NCBI GenBank assembly: GCA_903861015.1
Contig: CAIOSL010000037.1
Location: forward strand, 1 to 12,650
Source: an uncultured bacterium
Lineage (GTDB): Bacteria > Patescibacteriota > Saccharimonadia > Saccharimonadales > Saccharimonadaceae
Direction: 5' to 3'
Length of the DNA stretch: 12,650 nt
A model generated the notes under the pieces. The model did no database searches, was not told where the DNA came from, and was given only the letters and a program-made list of their open reading frames with translations. Within the stretch, counting starts at the first letter, position 1; each line of letters begins with the position of its first letter. The position numbers and the translations under genes are program-made. Below, one piece after another: positions 1 through 6,998 of this stretch.

Positions 1-1488
1 CAAAAACTGAAAATCAATCTGTTTTTGATGAGCATTAACCAATTGTTCGTTGATCTCACGATTAGTCAGCTCGACCAAATCAGTTGGCTCGGGGTTAATT
101 ACATCGGTACCCGATTCTAATCGCGCCACATCCATCAAAGAATCAATCAGCTCGACCGCATGTTGATCGGCCTGATAAATTTGTTGCAGGTAATTAGCCT
201 GATCGGTCGTCATACTGCCAAAATCGCCTTTGATCAATGTTTCAGAGAACCAATTAATCGCCGAAAGTGGTGTTCGCAGCTGATGTGCCGCCACCGACAC
301 TATTTCGGACTTGGCCTTGTCATTACGCCACAAATTGGTGATATCTTCTTCGGTCGAAACATAGGCGACGACCTGTTGTCGATAAAAAACCGCACTGATA
401 TTGAGGATAGCGACATAAATACTGCCGTCGCGCCGACGATTAATCACCGTCCGCTTGATTGGCAGCCCCTGGCGCAATTGGTCAATCAAACCATGATAAT
501 AATCGTGTGGCATCAAACCACCCCACAGCGATGTGGTCTGTCCGTACATTTCATTATCAGAATACCCAGTCTGTCCGCTGGCCGCCTGATTAGCAAAAAT
601 GATATAGCCGTTATTATCGGTAATCACGGTCAGATTTGGCGAATGCTGGGCGGCCTGAACAAACACATCATAGACCTTCGGAAAGGTTTGGGTTCGGTCC
701 AGACGTTTGCCACCGATAAAACGCCTAGCCAAGTACTCAAATCGTCGGTTAGTAACCAAGGCAATCTGGTTTTCGTGACTATTTATTCGCCCCACATTAA
801 CCCCACCAGCTATCAACGCCTCGGCTGCCCGATCGACAAACTGACGATCCCCAAAAACATAAACTGGTCGATCATCGCCGTTTTTTAAATATTTAAAATC
901 AGATCTCTTGGGATAGTTATTGATATATTTTAGATCGTAATTGTGCTTGCCGGCGAACAAGTTAAGCTCTTCGGCAATCGCGCCGGGTAATTTTTTGTGG
1001 TTATAGATCGCAATCGTTAATTCATCAACCACCTTGGACCGCATGTTCGACAACATCGGCGCAATCGATTCGCCGTCGACTATCAATACCGCCCCAGACG
1101 GCGAAATGTCATACACCGAACCAACCGGCCCAACCAAATCCACTTTGGCGCCAACTGTCATGCTGGCTAGCAGCGACGCATAACTACTATCGTCCAAGTC
1201 AACCAGCACCGTCACACCGATCGCATCCGTGGCCGAAGCAATAGCGTACATCCGTCGATCAATTACCCCGCCCACCTTGGTTAACTTTGGCAAAACCAAC
1301 CAAACAAACTGCCCCGCCTCAAAACCAAAACCATCCGGGCGATTAAAAGTTAGGCTCAATAATGTCGGCGACAACCGATCAAGCGTCGTCACTCGGACCG
1401 AATAGCGCGGCTCGCTAGTAATCGCCGGCAAATCCGACAAAGTCTGAATCGGGTCGACAAGTCGTTTTGCAGATTGCTGATTAGTCAT
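1..1488 (-). CDS. Sensor histidine kinase with N-terminal ferredoxin-reductase-like domain and PAS domain (partial, C-terminus off the left edge)
   Basis: The frame is open for 496 codons from ATG at 1488 to base 1. Residues about 20-235 look like a ferredoxin/flavodoxin-NADP reductase fold: EAGQFVWL (57-64), a flavin-site-like RMYA (79-82, usually RxYS), GPVGS (120-124), VLIVDGESIAP (134-144, where reductases usually have a glycine-rich GtGiaP), and a C-terminal YVFGDRQFVD (210-219). Residues about 275-385 are a PAS domain (TDNNGYIIFANQAA, 290-303). An H-box AAHQLRTPLS follows, with predicted phosphorylated His402, then a dimerisation helix. The HATPase domain should lie beyond the edge. No transmembrane segment is visible, so the kinase is probably cytoplasmic. 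It lies 63 nt downstream of the hydrolase on the same strand. A GGGGG tract (1498-1502) 9 nt before the ATG may act as ribosome-binding site. The altered nucleotide-binding glycines suggest sensing rather than catalysis; that is inference. Kinase and PAS calls are firm, the reductase-like call is good. Confidence 0.85.
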   Translation of the reverse strand, partial: MTNQQSAKRLVDPIQTLSDLPAITSEPRYSVRVTTLDRLSPTLLSLTFNRPDGFGFEAGQFVWLVLPKLTKVGGVIDRRMYAIASATDAIGVTVLVDLDDSSYASLLASMTVGAKVDLVGPVGSVYDISPSGAVLIVDGESIAPMLSNMRSKVVDELTIAIYNHKKLPGAIAEELNLFAGKHNYDLKYINNYPKRSDFKYLKNGDDRPVYVFGDRQFVDRAAEALIAGGVNVGRINSHENQIALVTNRRFEYLARRFIGGKRLDRTQTFPKVYDVFVQAAQHSPNLTVITDNNGYIIFANQAASGQTGYSDNEMYGQTTSLWGGLMPHDYYHGLIDQLRQGLPIKRTVINRRRDGSIYVAILNISAVFYRQQVVAYVSTEEDITNLWRNDKAKSEIVSVAAHQLRTPLSAINWFSETLIKGDFGSMTTDQANYLQQIYQADQHAVELIDSLMDVARLESGTDVINPEPTDLVELTNREINEQLVNAHQKQIDFQFL

Positions 1489-1516
1489 GCCGCCACACCC
1501 CCGTAAAGTTAGTTTA

Positions 1517-1522
1517 ATTCTA
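1517..1522 (-). promoter_or_regulatory. Possible extended -10 promoter of the sensor kinase
   Basis: On the minus strand the gap between hydrolase and kinase contains TGTTAGAAT, which fits an extended -10 (TGnTATAAT with one mismatch). It would give a leader of about 20 nt containing the GGGGG tract. No convincing -35 is visible. The kinase could instead be read through from the hydrolase promoter. Confidence 0.3.
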
Positions 1523-1551
1523 ACACAAACCTTATGCTTATCACAGGCCCA

Positions 1552-2508
1552 TTATTTGCGGACTTCGGACAGGTAAGCCTCGAGCTTGCCAGCAAACAAG
1601 GCCGGCTGCTCTTCTTGCGGCAAATGGCCCGAATCGGCAATCGACGCAAACTGAGCCCCCTTGATATTCTCGGCCAAGCGCTGACTGTTTTTAATCGGCA
1701 CAATCTTGTCATCACTGCCCGACAACACCAGTGTCGGCATCGTTATATTCGCCAAATATTTCTCGGGCTCGAGCGAATAGGTCGATTTGGTTACATTCCA
1801 CAGTGCCGTATCCCAATCTTTGATCTTGGTGGGTTGATTATATCCATCATACACATCGCTGGTTATCTTGCTGGGGTCGTGCCAGGCACTACGCAAAAAA
1901 CCGTCGCCATTCGCCTGCAGCCAACGTGCTGCCAATGGCCCGACGTGATTAGCCTGTGGCGTGTTCATAAACGACAGCACCCATTTTGGCATCAAACCAT
2001 TATCATAAACTGGTGTGTCCACCAAAACCAGCGCCGACACCCGTTCGTAATAGCGCAGGGCGGTGTTGAGGGCCACGATTCCACCGGCCGAATGGCCAAC
2101 CATCACCGCCTGGCTGATACCCAAGGCGTCCATCAGGCCAATCGTCAACTCTACCTGCTCGCCTGGGCTGTATGGGTTAACCTTGTCCCAAGTTGTTGGC
2201 CGGCCCGACAAGCCAAAGCCCGGCCGATCAAAGGCAATCACTCGCCCCGTCTGCGACAACCGCTCCATCACCGACCGCCAAGAATAAGTCGAGGCACCAA
2301 AGCCATGAAACAATATATATGTCCGATCGCCACTACCGATATCCTTGTAGTGCAGCTCCACGCCATCGACCGTAATAAACTTGCTGTCGCTGTCCGCCAG
2401 CGAGTGAGCATCCACCAAACCCTCAAGTTTGGACACCGGTATCAAAAGTGGGCCAACCAGCAGCAAAAAAGCCAATATCCCAAAAAACCACGACAACTTT
2501 TTCTTCAT
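1552..2508 (-). CDS. Membrane-anchored alpha/beta-fold hydrolase
   Basis: This is a serine hydrolase of the alpha/beta fold (318 aa from the ATG at 2508). An N-terminal MKKK followed by a hydrophobic stretch (about residues 5-25) looks like a signal anchor that places the enzyme outside the membrane. Catalytic elements appear in order: oxyanion-hole LFHGFGAS (about 66-73), nucleophile elbow GHSAGG with Ser140, acid in GSDDKIVP (Asp267), and DSGH with His295. A cap region lies between the nucleophile and the acid. The length is typical of the family. A longer frame starts at 2526, but its first six codons contain a perfect TATAAT, so the ATG at 2508 is preferred. The sensor kinase follows 63 nt downstream, so the two may be co-expressed. 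The substrate cannot be told from sequence; esterase, epoxide hydrolase, haloperoxidase and lipase relatives share these motifs. Confidence 0.9.
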   Translation of the reverse strand: MKKKLSWFFGILAFLLLVGPLLIPVSKLEGLVDAHSLADSDSKFITVDGVELHYKDIGSGDRTYILFHGFGASTYSWRSVMERLSQTGRVIAFDRPGFGLSGRPTTWDKVNPYSPGEQVELTIGLMDALGISQAVMVGHSAGGIVALNTALRYYERVSALVLVDTPVYDNGLMPKWVLSFMNTPQANHVGPLAARWLQANGDGFLRSAWHDPSKITSDVYDGYNQPTKIKDWDTALWNVTKSTYSLEPEKYLANITMPTLVLSGSDDKIVPIKNSQRLAENIKGAQFASIADSGHLPQEEQPALFAGKLEAYLSEVRK

Positions 2509-2514
2509 AATATG

Positions 2515-2520
2515 ATTATA
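2515..2520 (-). promoter_or_regulatory. -10 box of the hydrolase gene, leaderless arrangement
   Basis: A perfect TATAAT on the minus strand ends 6 nt before the ATG at 2508. Transcription starting about 7 nt downstream would begin on the start codon. No Shine-Dalgarno is present between box and ATG, and no clear -35 is seen. This box decides the start choice for the hydrolase. Confidence 0.55.
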
Positions 2521-2562
2521 GCGCATACAGACAAAGCTTAAATACTATTTAGTGACATCTTA

Positions 2563-2591
2563 TTGACTACAGTGCTATTTTGGTATACTAT
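2563..2591 (+). promoter_or_regulatory. Sigma70-type promoter of the small ORF
   Basis: TTGACT (2563-2568) is followed after 17 nt by TACTAT (2586-2591). An overlapping extended -10, TGGTATACT (2581-2589), is an alternative. Either predicts transcription starting within about 4 nt of the ATG at 2600, so the message would be leaderless or nearly so. It diverges from the hydrolase promoter in the same 90-bp gap. Confidence 0.6.
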
Positions 2592-2599
2592 ATATAAAT

Positions 2600-2845
2600 A
2601 TGGACACGCCAAACAAAGAGCATAGTTTTACGAAACAACTCAATACTACACCTTCTTATAGGACCGAATCGGTCGCTATTGTAGATAATTATATTAATCT
2701 ACCAGAAGATACGCCCGTCAAGAAACGTGAGCGTATCACAAGAAAAATAGCCAAACGATTAAGGATACAGAACGACATTCCATTAATCGAGAAGTATAAA
2801 GCTAAATTTGATAGCGAACAGTCTATTAAAGATCGCATGTTTTAG
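2600..2845 (+). CDS. Small basic protein of unknown function (81 aa)
   Basis: I do not recognise this protein. It has no signal peptide or membrane segment. The first third is polar and probably disordered. The C-terminal half is rich in Lys and Arg (VKKRERITRKIAKRLRI, about 45-61) and looks helical, which could suit nucleic-acid binding or a partner-binding helix, but no named motif is present. The gene is supported by a well-formed promoter just upstream (TTGACT, 17 nt, TACTAT). It is clearly more AT-rich than its neighbours, which may reflect recent acquisition or weak coding constraint. Its last 20 bases overlap the 3' end of the convergent phosphatase gene. No Shine-Dalgarno is visible; the ATG lies about 8 nt after the -10 box. 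Confidence 0.55.
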   Translation: MDTPNKEHSFTKQLNTTPSYRTESVAIVDNYINLPEDTPVKKRERITRKIAKRLRIQNDIPLIEKYKAKFDSEQSIKDRMF

Positions 2846-3455
2846 ATTTATCAACAGTTCTAAAATCAAGTCTAAAACACAAGTAAGTCACGACTACCCC
2901 CAACGTCACGCCCGACACTGCGTCAGCGACAAAATGTTGTTTAACCAGCAATGTCGACGCCACAATCAAAGCCGCCATGGATACGAACGCCCAGGTCCAG
3001 CGGCTTTTTTTGATGACAAAATAGGTCGCTATGGTTGCCGACATTGCCGCATGCAAACTTGGAAAGCCGGCGTAGATATTGTCATGACCATAGATGTATT
3101 TAAGGATACCAGAGAACAAATCATCGCCCAGTACCGGGTCCCGCGGCACAGCCGTTTGATAAAAAACATAGGTCAAACAGGCCAGCAGATTGACGATAAT
3201 CAGGGCCAGCGCCAAGCGCCGAAATGACCGATTTTTGTACCAAACATAAGACACCGTCGCCCAGACCCAAGGTAAAAACGCCAGGTAAGGAACAGTAAAA
3301 ATTGGCAAACGCGGGATTTGATCGTCGATCACCGAACGCAAAATATGCACCGTCGCCGTCGGGGTATTGTTCATAACAAAATACAAACAAGCCGCCGCAA
3401 TCACCAGCGCCAATATCACCGTATCTTCGATCCATTGCCTAGATGTGCGCGCCAC
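2826..3455 (-). CDS. PAP2/AUR1-like membrane phosphatase
   Basis: This is a 209-aa integral membrane protein of the type 2 phosphatidic acid phosphatase superfamily, which removes or transfers phosphate on lipid phosphates or phosphodiesters at the membrane. About five or six hydrophobic helices are visible (about 12-28, 52-72, 80-99, 136-148, 155-170 and 176-194). The signature is FPSLHAA (131-137, His135) and KQHFVAD (172-178, His174 and Asp178). PSLH in place of PSGH points to the AUR1/PAP2_3-like branch. Arg105 in AVPRD may correspond to the first PAP2 motif. The start is GTG at 3455, supported by AAAGGCGG 5 nt upstream. The gene overlaps the end of the ATPase gene by 17 nt, so the two should be co-translated. 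The substrate is unknown; undecaprenyl-, phosphatidyl- or inositol-phosphate lipids are possible. Confidence 0.87.
   Translation of the reverse strand: MARTSRQWIEDTVILALVIAAACLYFVMNNTPTATVHILRSVIDDQIPRLPIFTVPYLAFLPWVWATVSYVWYKNRSFRRLALALIIVNLLACLTYVFYQTAVPRDPVLGDDLFSGILKYIYGHDNIYAGFPSLHAAMSATIATYFVIKKSRWTWAFVSMAALIVASTLLVKQHFVADAVSGVTLGVVVTYLCFRLDFRTVDKSKTCDL
2839..2878. repeat. AT-rich inverted repeat at the convergent gene ends
   Basis: GTTTTAGA (2839-2846) has its exact complement TCTAAAAC at 2871-2878, and a second partial partner TCTAAAA at 2859-2865. It sits across the stop of the small ORF and the end of the phosphatase gene. It may be a weak bidirectional terminator, but it is AT-rich, lies mostly in coding sequence, and has no U-tract. 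Confidence 0.2.
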
Positions 3456-5925
3456 GATTACCGCCTTTACTGGTCAACCAATTAATTACGATCTTTAGTG
3501 GTATTATAGCAAATATCGAAGCCGCGCCGACCGCAATTCCAGCCGCTATCTCGACTGGGGTTAGCACGGCAAAATAAAACAGATCGCGCAGCAACGGCAC
3601 CGCAAAGACCGCTAGTAGTGACATACTGGCAACTGAAAGTATGATCAACATCGCCATATTTTGACGATGAAATATATCAGCCAAAGCTTGGCGCCCCGAG
3701 ATACCGACTATCAAGCCTATGTTAGCTACGACCATAATCAAGAACGTCATACCTCTGGCTTTATCCAAATCCCAACCCTGATCAAGCAGCCACCTAAAAG
3801 CCGCGACGATAATTAGCGACACGATCAAGCCTTTAAGGATACTGGTAATCACCATCCGACGATTAAAAATCGATTCAGCCAATTTTCGTGGTGGTCGCTT
3901 CATAATGCCAGCCGACTCTTTCTCGTTTTCAAAAATAATTGTACTGCTGGGGTCAATAATGAACTCTAAAAAAACAATATGGGCCGGAATTAACATCAGC
4001 GGCCAATGCGCCAGCGCTGGCACCAACGACATAAACGCAATCGGCAAATGCACCGCAATAATATACGACATGGCCTTTTGCAAATTATCATAAATCCGCC
4101 GACCCAAACGAATACCACTGACGATCGAGGCAAAATTATCGTCCAGCAGCACAATACTGGCAGCTTCGCGTGCCACATCTGTTCCGCGCATACCCATAGC
4201 AATACCGACGTGCGCCGCCTTGAGCGCTGGCGCGTCGTTAACGCCATCACCGGTCATCGCTACTACCTCGCCGGCCGTCTTGAAGGTCTGGACAATCGTC
4301 AATTTGTGCGATGGTGTAACACGGCTAAAGACCGTTACCGTTCGTAGCGCCGCTCGGCGATCCTTGGGCGACATTGTCTCAAATTCGGGACCGGTCAAAA
4401 CCGCACCGTGGTCCAGGCCGATTTGACTGGCAATATGCAGTGCTGTCTCGGGGTGATCGCCAGTGATCATAACAACCCTTATGCCAGCCTGGTGGCATAG
4501 TTTAATCGCCGCCGGCACCTCCGAGCGAATCGGGTCAGCCAATCCCACCAAACCCAAAAACGTAAAATCAAAATCATGTCGGTCGTCAGGCAGTTTGGTC
4601 CCCGCCTTTGCCCGAGCCACCGCCAAAACTCGCAAGCCCTTATCGGTTAGTTGTTTTGATTGCTGATTTAGATTGGTAATCTGTTTTTTGGGCAGATGAC
4701 ACAACTCAAAAACCGTTTCGGGCGCACCCTTTAAGGCGACCAAGTTATCGCTTTTGTCGCCCGACCAAACCTGAGCCACCGATAGCGATTGTTCGTCTAG
4801 CGGGTATTCGCGAATAATAGCCTGGGAATTATAGATATTATCAAGACCGTTAAACAATCGGTCACCGGCCGTCAAAAAGGCCTGTTCCATTGGATCGAAC
4901 GGATTAACTTGCGACGCCAAAACACCGTACTTGATAATCACATCAGTATCATCGATTTGGTTGTGCAGATTACCGTCAGCATCGATCGTCGCGATAATCG
5001 CCATTTTGTTTTCGGTCAGCGTACCGGTTTTGTCAACGCACAGCACGGTCGCACTGCCCAATGTTTCGATCGTGTGCGCCCGACGGGCCAAAACATTATT
5101 GCGAGCCAGCCGCCAAGCCCCCAGTGTCAAAAATATCGTCAAAACTACTGGAAATTCTTCAGGCAATATCGCGATCGCCAACGTCAAACCCGACAACAGC
5201 CCCTGTATCAGCTCGCCGCGTGTTAACCAAATCGCCAGCGCCAAAATCAACGACAAGCTAACCGCCAAAACTGCAATTATTTTAACTACTCGATTAACTT
5301 CCTTCTGCAACAACGTTTTTTCAGTATCAATCGAGGTTAAAGAGTCACCGATCTTGCCCATTTCGGTTCTGACACCAATCGCCAGCACTTCCGCCCGCCC
5401 ATGCCCACTAACCAACAAAGTTCCCGACATCACACCATCGCCAGCCCGCTTATCGATCGGCACCGACTCGCCGGTCATCATCGATTCGTCGGCCCGCAGA
5501 TTTTCGGCAACTAATAACTTGGCGTCCGCCGGCACTCGACCACCTTCGGCCAACAACACGATATCACCCGGCACCAATTCTCGCCCTGGTACAGTTTGGG
5601 CCTTGCCGCCACGAATGACTTCGGCGGTTGGGCTGGATAATTGTTTTAGCGCTTGTAATGATTTCTCAGTTTTCGATTCTTGATACAATTCGATCCCGAT
5701 AATACCAATAAACGACGCCAGCAGCAGTAGCGCTTCGTCAACATCGCCCAATATAAAATACAGCCCGACGGTAATCATTAGTAACATAATCATCGGCTCC
5801 GAGACAATCTCCCAAATAGCCACTAAAATATTCTTGGGTGGACGATCTGGTATTTCGTTATAGTCAAACTGCTTGCGCCGGGCCAAAACCTGATCCGCAG
5901 TCAAACCAGGTTTACTATCCATCAT
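3439..5925 (-). CDS. P-type cation-transporting ATPase
   Basis: This complete 828-aa P-type ATPase is an ATP-driven membrane cation pump. Visible in order: an N-terminal cation ATPase segment (LTADQVLARRKQFDYNEIP), M1-M2 (about 38-80), actuator loop TGES (151-154), M3-M4 with PEEFP (255-259), phosphorylation site DKTGTLT (Asp298), nucleotide-binding KGAPE (399-403), hinge TGDGVND (558-564), then about six helices to the end. Overall it is type II (Ca2+/cation) in plan, but the M4 motif is PEEFP rather than PEGLP, and M6 reads EFIIDPSS rather than the SERCA-like NLVTDGLP. The transported ion therefore should not be assumed to be calcium. There is no N-terminal heavy-metal (CxxC) domain. The start ATG at 5925 overlaps the GalT-like stop by one base (TAATG); a second Met follows at 5922. 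The phosphatase gene follows with a 17 nt overlap. Confidence 0.93.
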   Translation of the reverse strand: MMDSKPGLTADQVLARRKQFDYNEIPDRPPKNILVAIWEIVSEPMIMLLMITVGLYFILGDVDEALLLLASFIGIIGIELYQESKTEKSLQALKQLSSPTAEVIRGGKAQTVPGRELVPGDIVLLAEGGRVPADAKLLVAENLRADESMMTGESVPIDKRAGDGVMSGTLLVSGHGRAEVLAIGVRTEMGKIGDSLTSIDTEKTLLQKEVNRVVKIIAVLAVSLSLILALAIWLTRGELIQGLLSGLTLAIAILPEEFPVVLTIFLTLGAWRLARNNVLARRAHTIETLGSATVLCVDKTGTLTENKMAIIATIDADGNLHNQIDDTDVIIKYGVLASQVNPFDPMEQAFLTAGDRLFNGLDNIYNSQAIIREYPLDEQSLSVAQVWSGDKSDNLVALKGAPETVFELCHLPKKQITNLNQQSKQLTDKGLRVLAVARAKAGTKLPDDRHDFDFTFLGLVGLADPIRSEVPAAIKLCHQAGIRVVMITGDHPETALHIASQIGLDHGAVLTGPEFETMSPKDRRAALRTVTVFSRVTPSHKLTIVQTFKTAGEVVAMTGDGVNDAPALKAAHVGIAMGMRGTDVAREAASIVLLDDNFASIVSGIRLGRRIYDNLQKAMSYIIAVHLPIAFMSLVPALAHWPLMLIPAHIVFLEFIIDPSSTIIFENEKESAGIMKRPPRKLAESIFNRRMVITSILKGLIVSLIIVAAFRWLLDQGWDLDKARGMTFLIMVVANIGLIVGISGRQALADIFHRQNMAMLIILSVASMSLLAVFAVPLLRDLFYFAVLTPVEIAAGIAVGAASIFAIIPLKIVINWLTSKGGNRGAHI

Positions 5926-6872
5926 TAAAACCTAGAGTAAACGCCTGATTTAATTTGACCACGGTACAACCGAGCGGCAAATTCGGGTGTAATCGGATTA
6001 ATTATCACGCCAGTGCCCAGCTCGAGGCCAGCCCAAATATTGGGCCTGGGCGCCAGTTTGATATGCATATGATAATCTTCGTTATTAACCGAGTTTTCGA
6101 TAAAGTAATTGTATGGAATAGCGTATTTGTCGAGGGTGCCCAAGACCACCTTCATGGCTTTGGCGAACGACTCTTTTTCACTCTTGGTCAAATCAGCAAT
6201 TAGGGCGATGTGCCGTTTTGGCATCAACCAGGCGCCATAGGGTGCATCACTGGCATACGGCGACAACACAAAAACATTTTCATCCTCCCATATAACGCGC
6301 GGTTTGTCGGTCTCGGCCACGATAATATCGCAGTACGGACAAGTTGTATGTTCGATGCGATATTTGTTATAAGCCCTGGCCTCGCTTTCGATCTTGTGCG
6401 GCAGCACCGGCAAGGCAATAACCTGCGAATGGGTATGTGACAACGACGCGCCGGCTTTGCCACCCTCGTTTTTAAAGACAACCACGTGTTTGATACCGTC
6501 GATATTGCGTAGTGTCATAAACCGATCAATATAGGCGTCCAGAATTCGGACAATGTGATCGATCGAAAAGTCATTAATATCCATGCCATGACGACGAGTT
6601 TCGACAATGACTTCGGCCTGGCCGTAGGCACTGTGGTTGTCCAGCGTCAGTGCCGAAAACTTGTTAACCACCGACACAATCTCCCAATCACCAGCATAAC
6701 CATTATCCTGATAAGCAATTGTCTCGCCTTTAAAGTTAGCCGGACAAAAGTGACAGGTACTGATTGCATCGGTCGGCAGGCTTTTGGGCTCCATCGGTCG
6801 CCTGGCGCGATTAGGCGCAATAATTACATATTCGTCCTTGAAATAATCTTTGCGAACTTCAGGCTTTATCAT
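5925..6872 (-). CDS. galT: GalT-like sugar-1-phosphate nucleotidylyltransferase (HIT superfamily)
   Basis: This is a GalT-family enzyme, which moves a nucleotidyl group between UDP-sugar and sugar-1-phosphate through a covalent histidine intermediate. From the ATG at 6872 (315 aa) two zinc-type pairs are visible, CHFC (40-43) and CPYC (178-181). The active-site motif is SHTHSQ (His146, His148, Gln150), where classical GalT has HPHxQ. A late HMH (268-270) lies in the second HIT half. An upstream TTG (6878) would add two residues but is less likely. The length is slightly short of E. coli GalT (about 350). Galactose-1-P uridylyltransferase is the usual name, but ADP-glucose phosphorylase and other sugar nucleotidyltransferases share this fold. 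No other Leloir genes are nearby, so the substrate is uncertain. It is the first gene of the unit leading into the ATPase and the phosphatase. Confidence 0.85.
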   Translation of the reverse strand: MIKPEVRKDYFKDEYVIIAPNRARRPMEPKSLPTDAISTCHFCPANFKGETIAYQDNGYAGDWEIVSVVNKFSALTLDNHSAYGQAEVIVETRRHGMDINDFSIDHIVRILDAYIDRFMTLRNIDGIKHVVVFKNEGGKAGASLSHTHSQVIALPVLPHKIESEARAYNKYRIEHTTCPYCDIIVAETDKPRVIWEDENVFVLSPYASDAPYGAWLMPKRHIALIADLTKSEKESFAKAMKVVLGTLDKYAIPYNYFIENSVNNEDYHMHIKLAPRPNIWAGLELGTGVIINPITPEFAARLYRGQIKSGVYSRF

Positions 6873-6880
6873 TAACAACC

Positions 6881-6886
6881 ATAATA
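6881..6886 (-). promoter_or_regulatory. Possible -10 box of the galT-ATPase-phosphatase unit
   Basis: TATTAT on the minus strand ends 8 nt before the ATG at 6872, with no Shine-Dalgarno between. This again predicts a leaderless start. The -35 region is weak. It diverges from the Nudix promoter about 35 nt away. Confidence 0.4.
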
Positions 6887-6918
6887 ATGCATATGCTTAG
6901 ATATTAAAAGTCCGCCTA

Positions 6919-6946
6919 TTGCAATAATCCATAAATAGTGTATAAT
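6919..6946 (+). promoter_or_regulatory. Sigma70-type promoter of the Nudix gene
   Basis: TTGCAA (6919-6924) and a perfect TATAAT (6941-6946) are separated by 16 nt. Transcription should start near 6953, giving a leader of about 46 nt. That leader carries a Shine-Dalgarno, GAGGT (6990-6994), 4 nt before the ATG at 6999. Confidence 0.7.
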
Positions 6947-6949
6947 TAT

Positions 6950-6971
6950 AAGTAGGTAACACCTGCTTTTT
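6950..6971 (+). promoter_or_regulatory. Hairpin at the predicted transcript start, followed by a T-run
   Basis: AAGTAGGT (6950-6957) and ACCTGCTT (6961-6968) pair over 8 positions with one G-T pair and a 3-nt AAC loop, followed by T up to 6971. It sits exactly at the predicted +1. It could be an operator, a 5' stabilising hairpin, or a small attenuator-like terminator. It is short, so the function is uncertain. Confidence 0.4.
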
Positions 6972-6998
6972 CAACCACACACAACCACTGAGGTATTT

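Noticed and set aside
160..888. A 242-codon open frame on the plus strand opposite the sensor kinase.
   Set aside because: The minus strand encodes a coherent PAS and HisKA sequence, and the plus-strand frame resembles nothing.
1508..1524. Small inverted repeat GTTAG/CTAAC upstream of the sensor kinase as a terminator.
   Set aside because: The stem is only 5 bp, has no U-run, and overlaps the candidate extended -10 box, so it is more likely chance.
1534..2541. A 335-codon open frame on the plus strand opposite the hydrolase gene.
   Set aside because: It is a shadow of the hydrolase coding frame: the translation is rich in His, Arg, Gln and Trp with no family resemblance, while the opposite strand encodes a full catalytic triad.
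4931..5683. A 250-codon open frame on the plus strand opposite the P-type ATPase.
   Set aside because: It is antisense to conserved ATPase motifs, has a low-complexity Ser/Ala/Thr-rich translation, and shows no promoter or ribosome-binding site.
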